Source: Paenibacillus cremeus (GTDB taxonomy: Bacteria > Bacillota > Bacilli > Paenibacillales > NBRC-103111). From it: 64,000 bases of DNA. The stretch spans positions 1-64,000 of the forward strand of contig NZ_VNJI01000011.1 of NCBI RefSeq assembly GCF_007786445.1, given 5' to 3'. Position numbers and translations under genes: made by a program. Positions 55,993 to 63,934 of this stretch are shown here, one piece after another. How positions within the stretch are numbered: position 1 is the stretch's first letter; each line of letters starts with the position of its first letter. The notes below the pieces were generated by a model that made no database searches, was not told where the DNA came from, and saw only the letters and a list, made by a program, of their open reading frames with translations.

Positions 55993-56661
55993 TTACATTC
56001 TACTAAACTCTTCCTTATTACGTTTGCTTGAGAAATATATTGTAACCATCGTTATCAAAATTAGAATAACGACGAATGCAATCAATGCTGTAGCGTTTTT
56101 TTCTGAAAAGTACATGTAACTAAACACCGCTAACTGGATCACAACAAGTACACCCAAATTAAGGAATACAATATTCTTCGTTGTTACATTTTCTTTTCCG
56201 TCTAACTCAAATCCAAAGCTCGTATTTGTGAATTTTATGTACCAACAGAAAATGTAAATGATGGTTACTGTGACAACTTGTAATGCATGTCCTTCGAATG
56301 AATCAGGTTGAATTTGTTCAAGATCGACAATGTTATACATTTTTATGATGAAGACTAAAAGTCCTTGAACACTCAGGAAAGCAGCATACCCAACTATTGA
56401 AGTAAAAAATCCATAGAGTAATTTCTGCTTGAACATCAGAATCATCATAGCTACAACTAACAAAACTTGAATCGGAATTGCGTATTGCTGCATATTAAGC
56501 AGTTCAATAATTATGTAAGAACAACCTGCCAAGAGTACCGATGATCCAACTAACTCTTTGATGTAATACTTTACGTGGAAGTGGAATATTGACATTACCA
56601 ACAATAAAATCGATGAAAACTCAAGAGATGACAATAGAATAAATAACGCCTTTTCCAACAT
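55993..56661 (-). CDS. AgrC-like receptor membrane domain without kinase
   Basis: 222 aa with six to seven hydrophobic segments (about residues 4-24, 35-53, 58-77, 83-110, 124-143, 165-184, 188-209) and a basic tail (SSKRNKEEFSRM). AgrC of Firmicutes has such a sensor domain followed by dimerisation and ATPase domains of about 220 aa; these are missing here and the operon contains no other kinase. So signal transfer must be direct or through a host kinase. Situated between agrB and agrD. A parallel protein is at 10965-11642. Confidence 0.75.
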   Translation of the reverse strand: MLEKALFILLSSLEFSSILLLVMSIFHFHVKYYIKELVGSSVLLAGCSYIIIELLNMQQYAIPIQVLLVVAMMILMFKQKLLYGFFTSIVGYAAFLSVQGLLVFIIKMYNIVDLEQIQPDSFEGHALQVVTVTIIYIFCWYIKFTNTSFGFELDGKENVTTKNIVFLNLGVLVVIQLAVFSYMYFSEKNATALIAFVVILILITMVTIYFSSKRNKEEFSRM

Positions 56662-56681
56662 TAGAATAACCTTCTCTCTTT

Positions 56682-57212
56682 TTAATGGTTTCTATTTAAT
56701 TTAAATAATGTTGTTAAGGATTGAACAAAAAATGCTACTGTTATTGTTTCATAATTTATTGTCAGCAAGTTAAGCAGGACTATTAGGATAGAGATAAATT
56801 TTAGTTTCAGATATACTTTACTTTGCCAATTTGCTTTAACCTTGTATGTTAACGGTGCTCCAATGAATAGTATTACTATCGAGACTATAGACATTATAAG
56901 CGCAGTCTGTTCAGTTACTTTTATTAGAGGGATCGTTGTTAATATGATGGTTGATATCAACACACACATCTCAGATGAATTTACATGTAGGCCACCAGAA
57001 TATCGCCTTAGTAAAGCGAAGCAGAAAATTGCTAGAATAATGTCTAGAAAATGACTTCCGATGATCAATCCTATTGTTATCGTGAACGTAATAACAAATA
57101 TGTAATTTAACCATAAACTTAAGCCATATTGCAGCCACTCAACTTCTACATCCGATTCTTTATCCCACTTCTTGACTAAAACAGCCAATCCGTAGGCCAT
57201 ACGACTTATGAT
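56682..57212 (-). CDS. agrB: AgrB-like peptide-processing membrane protease
   Basis: Cuts the C-terminal part of AgrD and closes the lactone. The catalytic pair H-x6-C is in LRRYSGGLHVNSSEMCVLI (His77-Cys84 equivalents), inside a helix of a six-helix membrane protein. Length 176 aa is normal. The ATG at 57200 has no ribosome site. Upstream codons ATC ATA AGT CGT continue the typical AgrB start (M-I-x-R-I/M-x-Y-x-L-A) and ATC 57212 lies 6 b after GGGGGAG, so an AUC start is likely. Confidence 0.88.
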   Translation of the reverse strand: MISRMAYGLAVLVKKWDKESDVEVEWLQYGLSLWLNYIFVITFTITIGLIIGSHFLDIILAIFCFALLRRYSGGLHVNSSEMCVLISTIILTTIPLIKVTEQTALIMSIVSIVILFIGAPLTYKVKANWQSKVYLKLKFISILIVLLNLLTINYETITVAFFVQSLTTLFKLNRNH

Positions 57213-57244
57213 TGCAATCTCCCCCTTCTAGAAACATAGTCCCA

Positions 57245-57273
57245 ATTATACATTATCTATTTAATCTCTTCAA
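57245..57273 (-). promoter_or_regulatory. Promoter of the agr-like operon
   Basis: On the minus strand TTGAAG - 17 b - TATAAT. A GAGTTAAAT sequence, similar to half of an AgrA/LytTR site, lies just upstream. A second possible promoter (TTGACT - 18 b - TAAATT) with CATGT/ACATG arms lies about 55 b further up. Confidence 0.65.
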
Positions 57274-57380
57274 GCAATTTAACTCGTCCTTACATTTATT
57301 AATTTACCATGTTTTACATGTATAAGTCAACAGTTTTTTATATATTATTTGTATATTTTATTTTATTTGAAAAATAAGAA

Positions 57381-57404
57381 TACCCTCGTAATTTAACGAG
57401 GGTA
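57381..57404 (-). terminator. Terminator of the repressor operon
   Basis: TACCCTCGT-AATTTA-ACGAGGGTA, perfect 9 bp, overlapping the stop of the repressor gene; TATTCTTATTTTT follows on the minus strand. Confidence 0.75.
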
Positions 57405-58361
57405 CAGATTGCGAATTGTCTCCACATTTAAAAATTCTGACTTGATCCTATACATTGATTGCTCACCATCGATGCCGAATTGTTTCATAATCAAACTATA
57501 GTCTTCAGAGCTTAGTTGATCTTTCGAACCAAGTAACGAATTCGCCATTTCTAACATGCCACTATATGCAATATGCTTTGGCACAAACATCGGCTCCTGC
57601 AAATCCGCAGCAATTTTAGTAAGTCTTCGGTGAATTATATTCTTTTCGCTTTGCGAGTAGCTTTTGGTATTAGTATTAGCTGTCTTAATTACAAATTCCG
57701 TGTCGATCAGATTTGCAATATCAGCTTTGCGGTTGACGTTCGGCTCTCCGTTCATTTTTTCATAATCGAGTTCCAGAGATGCGCGGACAACTAATTTGAT
57801 ACATTGAGGGCTTACTTTAATTGTTCGTCTGTTCCCTTCGTCGTCCGTCAGAGTTAACGTCTCATTGTCTCTATCTACATCAGATGCCTTAAGATTAAGG
57901 AGCTCGCTACTTTCTTTCCCTGAGACCCCATTTCTAAGCAAACTAATTACCACTCCGTCTTGAGCGTTAACACAACTATCAATAATCTTGTCTAATTCCT
58001 CTCCAGTCCAATACTTTTTAATTTGATTATTGACAAACTGGATTGCCCAATCATTAGGGGTGAAATCAAGTGGATTCAGTCCTTTTTTTGCTCCAGAATC
58101 TAAGGCAAATGAAATATATTTGCTAATCCAGCTTATATTCTGTTTGCTGGAATACTCTGTTGTAGGCCTGAACAAATATAATAACTGTCTGATTTGCTCA
58201 ATGTTGAAATCATAAAGGTCTTTTCCTAAATCGCTCTCTTTATTAAAAGAAATCTTAAATATTCTACCCAAAGTTTTTTGTGTCCCTTTGCCATACTGAG
58301 ACATAAATTCATTTTTAAATTCTTCGTTGTATATCTGATCCCCATAAAGAATATTGGACAT
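57393..58361 (-). CDS. MrpR/YopR-like tyrosine recombinase-fold repressor
   Basis: 322 aa; SPbeta MrpR (YopR) is 325 aa and has a recombinase fold without activity. Here the N-terminal SAM-like domain (about residues 1-110) is followed by a catalytic-like domain. The arginine of 'GLRxSEL' is replaced (NGVSGKESSELL), and in 'HxxRH' the Arg is Tyr (KHIAYSGML), and no catalytic Tyr is clear at the C-terminus. So DNA recombination is unlikely and DNA binding likely. It probably keeps the lytic operons off in the prophage, binding the dispersed dyads. Confidence 0.72.
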   Translation of the reverse strand: MSNILYGDQIYNEEFKNEFMSQYGKGTQKTLGRIFKISFNKESDLGKDLYDFNIEQIRQLLYLFRPTTEYSSKQNISWISKYISFALDSGAKKGLNPLDFTPNDWAIQFVNNQIKKYWTGEELDKIIDSCVNAQDGVVISLLRNGVSGKESSELLNLKASDVDRDNETLTLTDDEGNRRTIKVSPQCIKLVVRASLELDYEKMNGEPNVNRKADIANLIDTEFVIKTANTNTKSYSQSEKNIIHRRLTKIAADLQEPMFVPKHIAYSGMLEMANSLLGSKDQLSSEDYSLIMKQFGIDGEQSMYRIKSEFLNVETIRNLYPR

Positions 58362-58388
58362 CGCTAAACAATTCCTCTCCCACGAAAA

Positions 58389-59741
58389 TTAATTAATCAA
58401 ATCATCTATAGTTACATTGCCATCAGGTTCAGTTCCCTTAACTTGTTTTTCAAAAAACTTTCTAATTAAATCTTTAGTCTGATTAGAGTTTCTATTTCCT
58501 TGCTCTTTCATAATTGTTCCATACTCAGAATCCTTGCTCATATCGATTGAGTTAACTAATTGAGTAACACTCTCAACTGAAAGAGATTTATTATCATATA
58601 AATGTTTCGCTATTACACAATACCCTACAAAGGTATTATGATGATTCAACCAATCTTCTTTCGACTTTGCAAGAATGTTTGTTTTGAAGTGTTCAGGATA
58701 AGAATTGAGAAGAATCCCAAAGAATCTCTTGAGATGTTCAAATACCATTTCTTCTTCTAAGTCGTTTTTAATTTCAAAAATAGTTCCAATTGATTTAGAA
58801 AGTACATCAATGTTTGTAAGCTGCCCCAGTTTTTTATCGACTCTCGTTCTAATTGACACTTTACCTTCTAATGCAGAATCATCCATAAGTCTTTTAGCAA
58901 TATTTCTTTCTGACCCTTTTTCATTGTAATGCTTTGCCAATACCTTATCAAATGGATTGACCGTATTGAACTGCCCCAAGGCTTCCTGTGCCTTCTTGAG
59001 AGTGTAATGCTTGATTGACACGTTCATATAACCTTCTAGATTTGGATCGATTTGAAGTGCTCTAACCATACCCTGAAGTCTGTGCCAACCGTCAATAATA
59101 TCAACTTCTGTACCCTCATAAATTGTCAAATCGCCATTATCATATTCGATCTTATCGTTTCCGTTCACCAAAATGTTGAAGATGATGGTGTCAGTACTAA
59201 AATCGCCTTTTAACATTTTGTCAGCAATTGCTTCTACACTTTTCTTGACTGTCTTAGGTTTGACTGTTACTTTTCCTTTCTTTGTTGCTTTTTCAATCGG
59301 AAGTCTTTGACACTTGAAGTTGTACGTAATCATGTCTGCCAAGTACCATCCTACAATCTCTTTATATGACATGGCAGTTATGAATTCTGTCTTACCAGTT
59401 CTAATTACATTTACAATTGTATAAGGGAAAGTTGGTAATTCACTTTCGTATTCATACTTTAAGGCTTTATTTATTTCTCTAGAACTGTAAAATGACTTTG
59501 GATCAATTCTTTTATCATCTGTAATTTTGTGAACTACAATTGTAAGCAGAGTTAATTCTTCTTGTGATAACTGATCCAGTCGCTCATTGTGAATTAGAAT
59601 TTCATTAAATCTTCCTCTTGGAATATGGTGCTTCGCAAGTTCATCATCTATCTGCATTTGTTGTTCTTTTTTCTTATTTACGTCTTGTAGAACTAAACTT
59701 AATGCATCAATTAAATCTAAATTTTCAGCAACGTTACTCAT
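58389..59741 (-). CDS. ParB/DGQHR-domain protein (SPbeta YopQ-like)
   Basis: 450 aa from ATG 59741 behind GAGGGGATGG. The central VDIIDGWHRLQGMVRAL block is a DGQHR motif as in DndB and ParB-like proteins, followed by YTLKKAQEALGQFNTVNP, also typical. SPbeta yopQ (460 aa) precedes yopR in the same order, so this is a likely counterpart. Possible roles are DNA or nucleotide binding in lysogeny control. An ATG 99 b upstream is ruled out by the absence of a ribosome site. Confidence 0.68.
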   Translation of the reverse strand: MSNVAENLDLIDALSLVLQDVNKKKEQQMQIDDELAKHHIPRGRFNEILIHNERLDQLSQEELTLLTIVVHKITDDKRIDPKSFYSSREINKALKYEYESELPTFPYTIVNVIRTGKTEFITAMSYKEIVGWYLADMITYNFKCQRLPIEKATKKGKVTVKPKTVKKSVEAIADKMLKGDFSTDTIIFNILVNGNDKIEYDNGDLTIYEGTEVDIIDGWHRLQGMVRALQIDPNLEGYMNVSIKHYTLKKAQEALGQFNTVNPFDKVLAKHYNEKGSERNIAKRLMDDSALEGKVSIRTRVDKKLGQLTNIDVLSKSIGTIFEIKNDLEEEMVFEHLKRFFGILLNSYPEHFKTNILAKSKEDWLNHHNTFVGYCVIAKHLYDNKSLSVESVTQLVNSIDMSKDSEYGTIMKEQGNRNSNQTKDLIRKFFEKQVKGTEPDGNVTIDDLIN

Positions 59742-59778
59742 CAAGACCATCCCCTCATATTTTTTATCCATTACTTTA

Positions 59779-59837
59779 ATTATACACCAAATAAATAAAA
59801 AAATACACATAAATGAAAATTGCAGTCTACGCAATTT
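59779..59837 (-). promoter_or_regulatory. Promoter and dyad upstream of the YopQ-like gene
   Basis: On the minus strand a TATAAT box (59779-59784) preceded by TGTATT-like -35. Further upstream lies the dyad AAATTGC-AGTCTAC-GCAATTT (59817-59837). The position fits an operator for autoregulation. Confidence 0.5.
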
Positions 59838-59925
59838 CATACTATGTATATTCGGAAATTATATAAATGTGTTCTATGTGATTTTGCAGAAGTTAAAATT
59901 AACAGAGTGAATCTCAATTTCAAAT

Positions 59926-61311
59926 TTAAACTTCATCTATGAAATCAACTTTATATGCCCATCTAAACCCACCTGCTGTTTTTCGTTTTCCGTTACACAC
60001 TGAAGAAATATTTTCAATTGATACTTTACATTTTTCTGAAGCAACAGTCGCACTTATATATTCACAGATAAATTGACCATTCAATGTCAACTGAACAATA
60101 GGTTTTCTCGTTTTTACACCTGCTTTAGCACTTCCATTTCTCGATTCTTTTGTTGGATCATACGCACACCAACCTAATTCCAACCCAATCTTAAGATATT
60201 TAATTATCGTAGGTTTAGATATTTTCATTATTTCAGAAATTTCATTAGCGGTAATATTGTCGTTATTGAAGTATTCACAAGCTATTTTTATCATTGATTT
60301 TAAACTTAGTTCGTGGCACGAATCCCAGTTTATTCTACTCAAATTAATAATTGTTGCCAATTCACTATTTAGAATACTGCCTTTTATATAATTCAACTCT
60401 GACTTGCTACAATTAATCACTATATAATACCTTATATTATGACGTAAGGCCATATCTCGTTTAAAACAGTCATTCATTTTTTCCTCATCTAATGTTCTTT
60501 TGCCTAATGTGTTTTCCTCATAATGCTGTCTCCCGTGAGTTTCAATGATACAGTTTAAGGATGGGATATAAAAATCAAAACTCTTTTTTTCTGACCACTC
60601 AAAAGATTTTTGATATTCAAAATCAATACCTGCTTGAAATAGTAGATTGTACATAAGCCTTTCTGGGTAAGGAATTGTATTAGAACATTTGGGGCAAGAA
60701 ACACCGTACAAGCTAACAGAACTTATTCTTTTATTCTTTATTTTACTTAAACAATCAGGACATTTAAAATCAACATGTTTTTTGCTCATGATTGTATACC
60801 GATATCCATCTTCATGATTCCAAAGTAGGGTGCCTAAAATTGGATCGACAGTATGAATATCATTAATCCCCTTTACAATCTTTCTTGGGGCAATACAACA
60901 TGCATTACAACCTGCTCCGCGAGATATAGCTGCCTCTCTTATTTTGTCTTCATTTCCGCAATTTAGACACTTATAAAAATAAATCTTAGCCTTCTTATTG
61001 TCTTTATATTTTCCCGTTATCTCTAGTTTCCCAGAATTAACGTTGTCGATAATACTTCCAATCTCGTGAAAATGATCAGAGGTTATTTTCCCCAATAAGC
61101 ACCCTAGCTTGCAACTCGTAAATCCGCTTATATACATCGAATGAATTCGATTTTTATATTTTAGCTTTATGTAGTAATTCTCATTATACTCCAGTATCTC
61201 AACAAACCCAGACATTCCTTCATAAATAAAACCAACGCTCAACCCTACACATCGTTTCCAGTCAACATACTTTCCCTTTTTCGGAAGGTCATCTAAAAAT
61301 ACTTTATTCAA
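59926..61311 (-). CDS. EDxHD-type homing endonuclease with NUMOD1 domain
   Basis: 461 aa. Several zinc-knuckle pairs in the first 210 residues (YKCLNCGNED, FKCPDCLSK, VSCPKCSN). The nuclease has the vsr-like PD-(D/E)XK core FDFYIPSLNCIIETHGRQHY (E-x-H-G-x-Q-H). An HTH (NEISEIMKISKPTIIKYLKI) and a C-terminal NUMOD1 repeat (KPIVQLTLNGQFICEYISAT then NGKRKTAGGFRWAY) follow. This architecture is known from phage-borne homing enzymes. Confidence 0.83.
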   Translation of the reverse strand: MNKVFLDDLPKKGKYVDWKRCVGLSVGFIYEGMSGFVEILEYNENYYIKLKYKNRIHSMYISGFTSCKLGCLLGKITSDHFHEIGSIIDNVNSGKLEITGKYKDNKKAKIYFYKCLNCGNEDKIREAAISRGAGCNACCIAPRKIVKGINDIHTVDPILGTLLWNHEDGYRYTIMSKKHVDFKCPDCLSKIKNKRISSVSLYGVSCPKCSNTIPYPERLMYNLLFQAGIDFEYQKSFEWSEKKSFDFYIPSLNCIIETHGRQHYEENTLGKRTLDEEKMNDCFKRDMALRHNIRYYIVINCSKSELNYIKGSILNSELATIINLSRINWDSCHELSLKSMIKIACEYFNNDNITANEISEIMKISKPTIIKYLKIGLELGWCAYDPTKESRNGSAKAGVKTRKPIVQLTLNGQFICEYISATVASEKCKVSIENISSVCNGKRKTAGGFRWAYKVDFIDEV

Positions 61312-61449
61312 TTATTATCCACCACCTTTATATTATAGAATACCATATTTTACTTCTTTGTTAAATATAAAAAATACACACTAATATAAAATAAAAATGT
61401 ATATTTAAAATTATGTTTGATAATCTTTACTGAGCTAGGAAATAATACT

Positions 61450-61683
61450 CTAAGTTGCAGAAATATCAACTTCAACTTGATCGATCAATTCCCACTCGTT
61501 AAACTTATCTTCAGTTTGAAGATACACTAATATACGAGCTGGCACATTATAGCTGTAATGTAGTTTCTGCGCCTTTAGAATTTCTCTTCTCGCATGAAGA
61601 ATAACAGTGTATTGTTTTCTCGCATAATGAGGTTTGAGTGATACGCCAAACATCTTGATTTCACTTTTGTATTTGAGCATCAA
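61450..61683 (-). CDS. Hypothetical protein (77 aa)
   Basis: ATG 61680 or 61683 behind TGGTGATGTT. Beta-rich and basic. Function unknown. The 140 b to the previous gene contain no clear gene and are AT-rich. Confidence 0.52.
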   Translation of the reverse strand: MMLKYKSEIKMFGVSLKPHYARKQYTVILHARREILKAQKLHYSYNVPARILVYLQTEDKFNEWELIDQVEVDISAT

Positions 61684-61743
61684 AACATCACCATTTACTT
61701 AGTTTTATTAATCATAATAAACAGAAAACATTTAACTTAAACG

Positions 61744-61760
61744 TTCGACACTTTGTCGAA
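61744..61760. promoter_or_regulatory. TGTCGAA dyad in a 150-b gap
   Basis: TTCGACA-CTT-TGTCGAA, perfect. Further ACTTAA...TTAAGT arms outside it with a T-run could make a terminator. The half-site equals the tandem repeats at 55123-55155. Confidence 0.5.
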
Positions 61761-61835
61761 TAAAATTAAGTTTTTCTACCAATTATATATTAGGTTAATG
61801 TATCCTTGGTAGCAAAAACCCCCTACCCTTGCACA

Positions 61836-62018
61836 CTAAAAAGGTAAGTATTTTGGTTTCTTCAACTCATTAGAAAGTCTATGCAAGTCTTGATCCACAT
61901 GTTCTGCATCACTAATAAGTAATACACTAATTAAGTCATCTTGTTCTGTTGTAAAAGTAAGATGAAGTTCTCCTCCAACATCAATTGTTCCAATGTAAAA
62001 CTTGTTCATTACCTTCAA
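61836..62018 (-). CDS. Hypothetical acidic protein (60 aa)
   Basis: TTG 62018 follows GAGGGGAGAT; ATG 62009 is an alternative. Beta strand pair then a helix. Function unknown. Confidence 0.55.
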   Translation of the reverse strand: MKVMNKFYIGTIDVGGELHLTFTTEQDDLISVLLISDAEHVDQDLHRLSNELKKPKYLPF

Positions 62019-62054
62019 AAATCTCCCCTCGAAAAATTCCCAATTGATCAGAAA

Positions 62055-62185
62055 TTATTTTCTCCGAATCTCTGCATACTTGGCAGGTTCTTCTTCTCTA
62101 CTTTCGTCTCTATGCTCTCTTGCATATCGCAATACATCATCATAGTTATTGAAAGTAGTATCCAAAGACTTTAATGGACAAACAT
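62055..62185 (-). pseudogene. C-terminal remnant of an interrupted gene
   Basis: Open frame without a start, encoding PLKSLDTTFNNYDDVL, YAREHRDESREEE and a charged end. It begins right where the TnpB element ends, so it is likely the 3' part of a gene cut by that insertion. Confidence 0.55.
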
Positions 62186-62204
62186 CTCAGCGATGTTTAA
62201 AGTC
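62167..62204 (-). ncRNA. 3' part of a candidate omega/reRNA scaffold
   Basis: On the minus strand GACTTTAA and TTAAAGTC enclose ACATC-GCTGA-GATGT. It begins about 48 b after the tnpB stop. TnpB guides are made from such right-end hairpins, with the guide sequence in the flanking DNA; the guide would begin at or below 62166. Confidence 0.48.
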
Positions 62205-62251
62205 ACGTAGGCGCAATTCAACACCTTTTGATATTTGATACAAACTTGATA

Positions 62252-63685
62252 CTAAACTACACTTAATTTCTTGTCCATCATTTCAAGTCTACCAACCTCT
62301 ACATCATGCAACCTCAAAAAGTTGTCCCAAGTTTCAATACATTTTTCTCTATTAACTTCATTTAATTTACTATTCACATTCATAATCAAAAAAGCACTAT
62401 ATAAATCACGTTGCACTAAATTATTTCCAATCTTCTTCCATCTTTCTTCTATAGTAGATTTTTTGTATGTGTCATCAATGTGACTGTACTGACTTGCTCT
62501 TGTCGATCTTGTGTCAATTTCGTTTAAAAGCAATCCATAATAACTCAATTTATTTTTTAGTATATTAATAAACATTGAAGGCGCTTTATTACTTATTGAT
62601 TTACCATATCTCTTTTTGCTCTTGAATTTTCCATGTTTATTCTTCTCTGTTTCTTTGGATCGTCTACTCAATCCAGCATAAGATATTGGCTCTATATAAA
62701 ATTCATTTCCAAGTGATACAATTTCGTTAGCAAGAACATTATGATCCATTTTTCTTATGCTTGCTAATTTGCGTTGTAATTCTGCCAGTGCGTTTTTCGT
62801 TTTAATATAACTCTTACTTAAAATCCATTTGTCTTTATTTCCTTTTTTAATTGTCCCGTCTTCATTGAATTTATGAGGATTATTCGCCCTACATTGACGA
62901 TCTAATTTGCGTTGCAATCTACGTTTTTCTTTATCAATACTGTTGATACTTGGTGCAAGCTCATATATTTTAGCAGAAGTTTCACACGACACAGCCATAA
63001 TCTGTAATGATGTATCAATCCCAACTTTACCTTCGCCAAATTTATGTTTAAACATTCCAGTTTCATTGTCAATCTTTTTTGGAGGGATGCCTTCAAGTAC
63101 AAGTTGAATATAATACCTAGTTTCACCTCTAATCAATTTGCGAACAATACGACAATATTTAATTTTTCTTGTTAATGCTTCATATGCATAATCGTCATTC
63201 TTCTTAAGAAGGACTGGAATTTTTAATTTATTCCATTCAAGATGCTCGTTACGATACTTAATACCTTGTCTATTACTTGCACCTTCAATTGAGTCCATTT
63301 CGCCAACTCGTTTAATATATACCCTCTTGGCTCTGCCGATCATTATTTTAAACGTTGCAGCAAAAGCTCTTTGTGCTAATTTCTGAGTTGTACTTGAATC
63401 AATGCCGTTAAATTCATTCACACGCAAAGGAGTTGAAAACATGATCATGTCATTTTTAGTAAATTTAAATTCAGTTTGAATTCGTGCGTATGCCTTAGAC
63501 TGTTCTTTTTTTGGCAGATTTTTAATATTTCGATATTGTCTTGATTGTCGCATTAGATTGAGCCGTTTTAGCGACTCTTTTAGTAAGGCATTGTAAAGTT
63601 TGCGAGACAACTCAAAGTATTTCTCTAACGCATGATTGTCAGAAATTGATGAATTTAAAGGTAATTCTAAAATAAATGTTGACAA
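62252..63685 (-). CDS. TnpB-family RNA-guided nuclease-like protein
   Basis: 477 aa; TTG 63685 lies 8 b after TAGGAGGTGA. RuvC residues are present: GIDTSLQIMAVS (Asp near residue 220), EFYIEPISYAGLSRRS (Glu near 333) and NLVQRDLYSAFLIMN (Asp near 440). The usual four-Cys zinc finger between the second and third RuvC motifs is gone; the region reads RSTRASQYSHIDDTYKKS. No TnpA is present. It likely cuts DNA at sites matching its guide, as a homing-like element. Confidence 0.78.
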   Translation of the reverse strand: MSTFILELPLNSSISDNHALEKYFELSRKLYNALLKESLKRLNLMRQSRQYRNIKNLPKKEQSKAYARIQTEFKFTKNDMIMFSTPLRVNEFNGIDSSTTQKLAQRAFAATFKIMIGRAKRVYIKRVGEMDSIEGASNRQGIKYRNEHLEWNKLKIPVLLKKNDDYAYEALTRKIKYCRIVRKLIRGETRYYIQLVLEGIPPKKIDNETGMFKHKFGEGKVGIDTSLQIMAVSCETSAKIYELAPSINSIDKEKRRLQRKLDRQCRANNPHKFNEDGTIKKGNKDKWILSKSYIKTKNALAELQRKLASIRKMDHNVLANEIVSLGNEFYIEPISYAGLSRRSKETEKNKHGKFKSKKRYGKSISNKAPSMFINILKNKLSYYGLLLNEIDTRSTRASQYSHIDDTYKKSTIEERWKKIGNNLVQRDLYSAFLIMNVNSKLNEVNREKCIETWDNFLRLHDVEVGRLEMMDKKLSVV

Positions 63686-63721
63686 GAAATATTTTCACCT
63701 CCTATCTCGCGTAGAAAAATT

Positions 63722-63934
63722 CTAAATCATTTCTCTTTCAATGTACGACTCCAAAACTCCTGCTGTTATCGCAATATTTCGTCCTGAAGTGTCCAAGTAG
63801 TCGTACCAGTTCTCACCTGTCACCTCAGATAAACTTGGTGCTTTCTTAATGCCATGAGCCTCATCTACAATTCTAACATATCTACGTCCAATGAAGTATT
63901 TATATTCTTTACCTTTAACTTCAATTGACCTCAT
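63722..63934 (-). CDS. Hypothetical protein (70 aa)
   Basis: ATG 63934 follows AGGGAGGTGA by 5 b. Beta-rich with a C-terminal helix. It ends 36 b before the TnpB start. The last 60 b of the window hold no gene. Confidence 0.58.
   Translation of the reverse strand: MRSIEVKGKEYKYFIGRRYVRIVDEAHGIKKAPSLSEVTGENWYDYLDTSGRNIAITAGVLESYIEREMI

Noticed and set aside
55510-56031. A 173-codon rightward frame opposite agrD and the LytTR gene
   Set aside because: No ribosome site; it is antisense to four well-supported leftward genes and its protein has no coherent domain.
57393-58361. Active phage integrase
   Set aside because: The recombinase-like protein has changed residues at the Arg and His-x-x-Arg positions and no clear catalytic Tyr; a repressor role fits better.
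61744-61760. LexA/DinR box
   Set aside because: The dyad TTCGACA-N3-TGTCGAA differs from the Bacillus LexA consensus CGAAC-N4-GTTCG in sequence and spacing.
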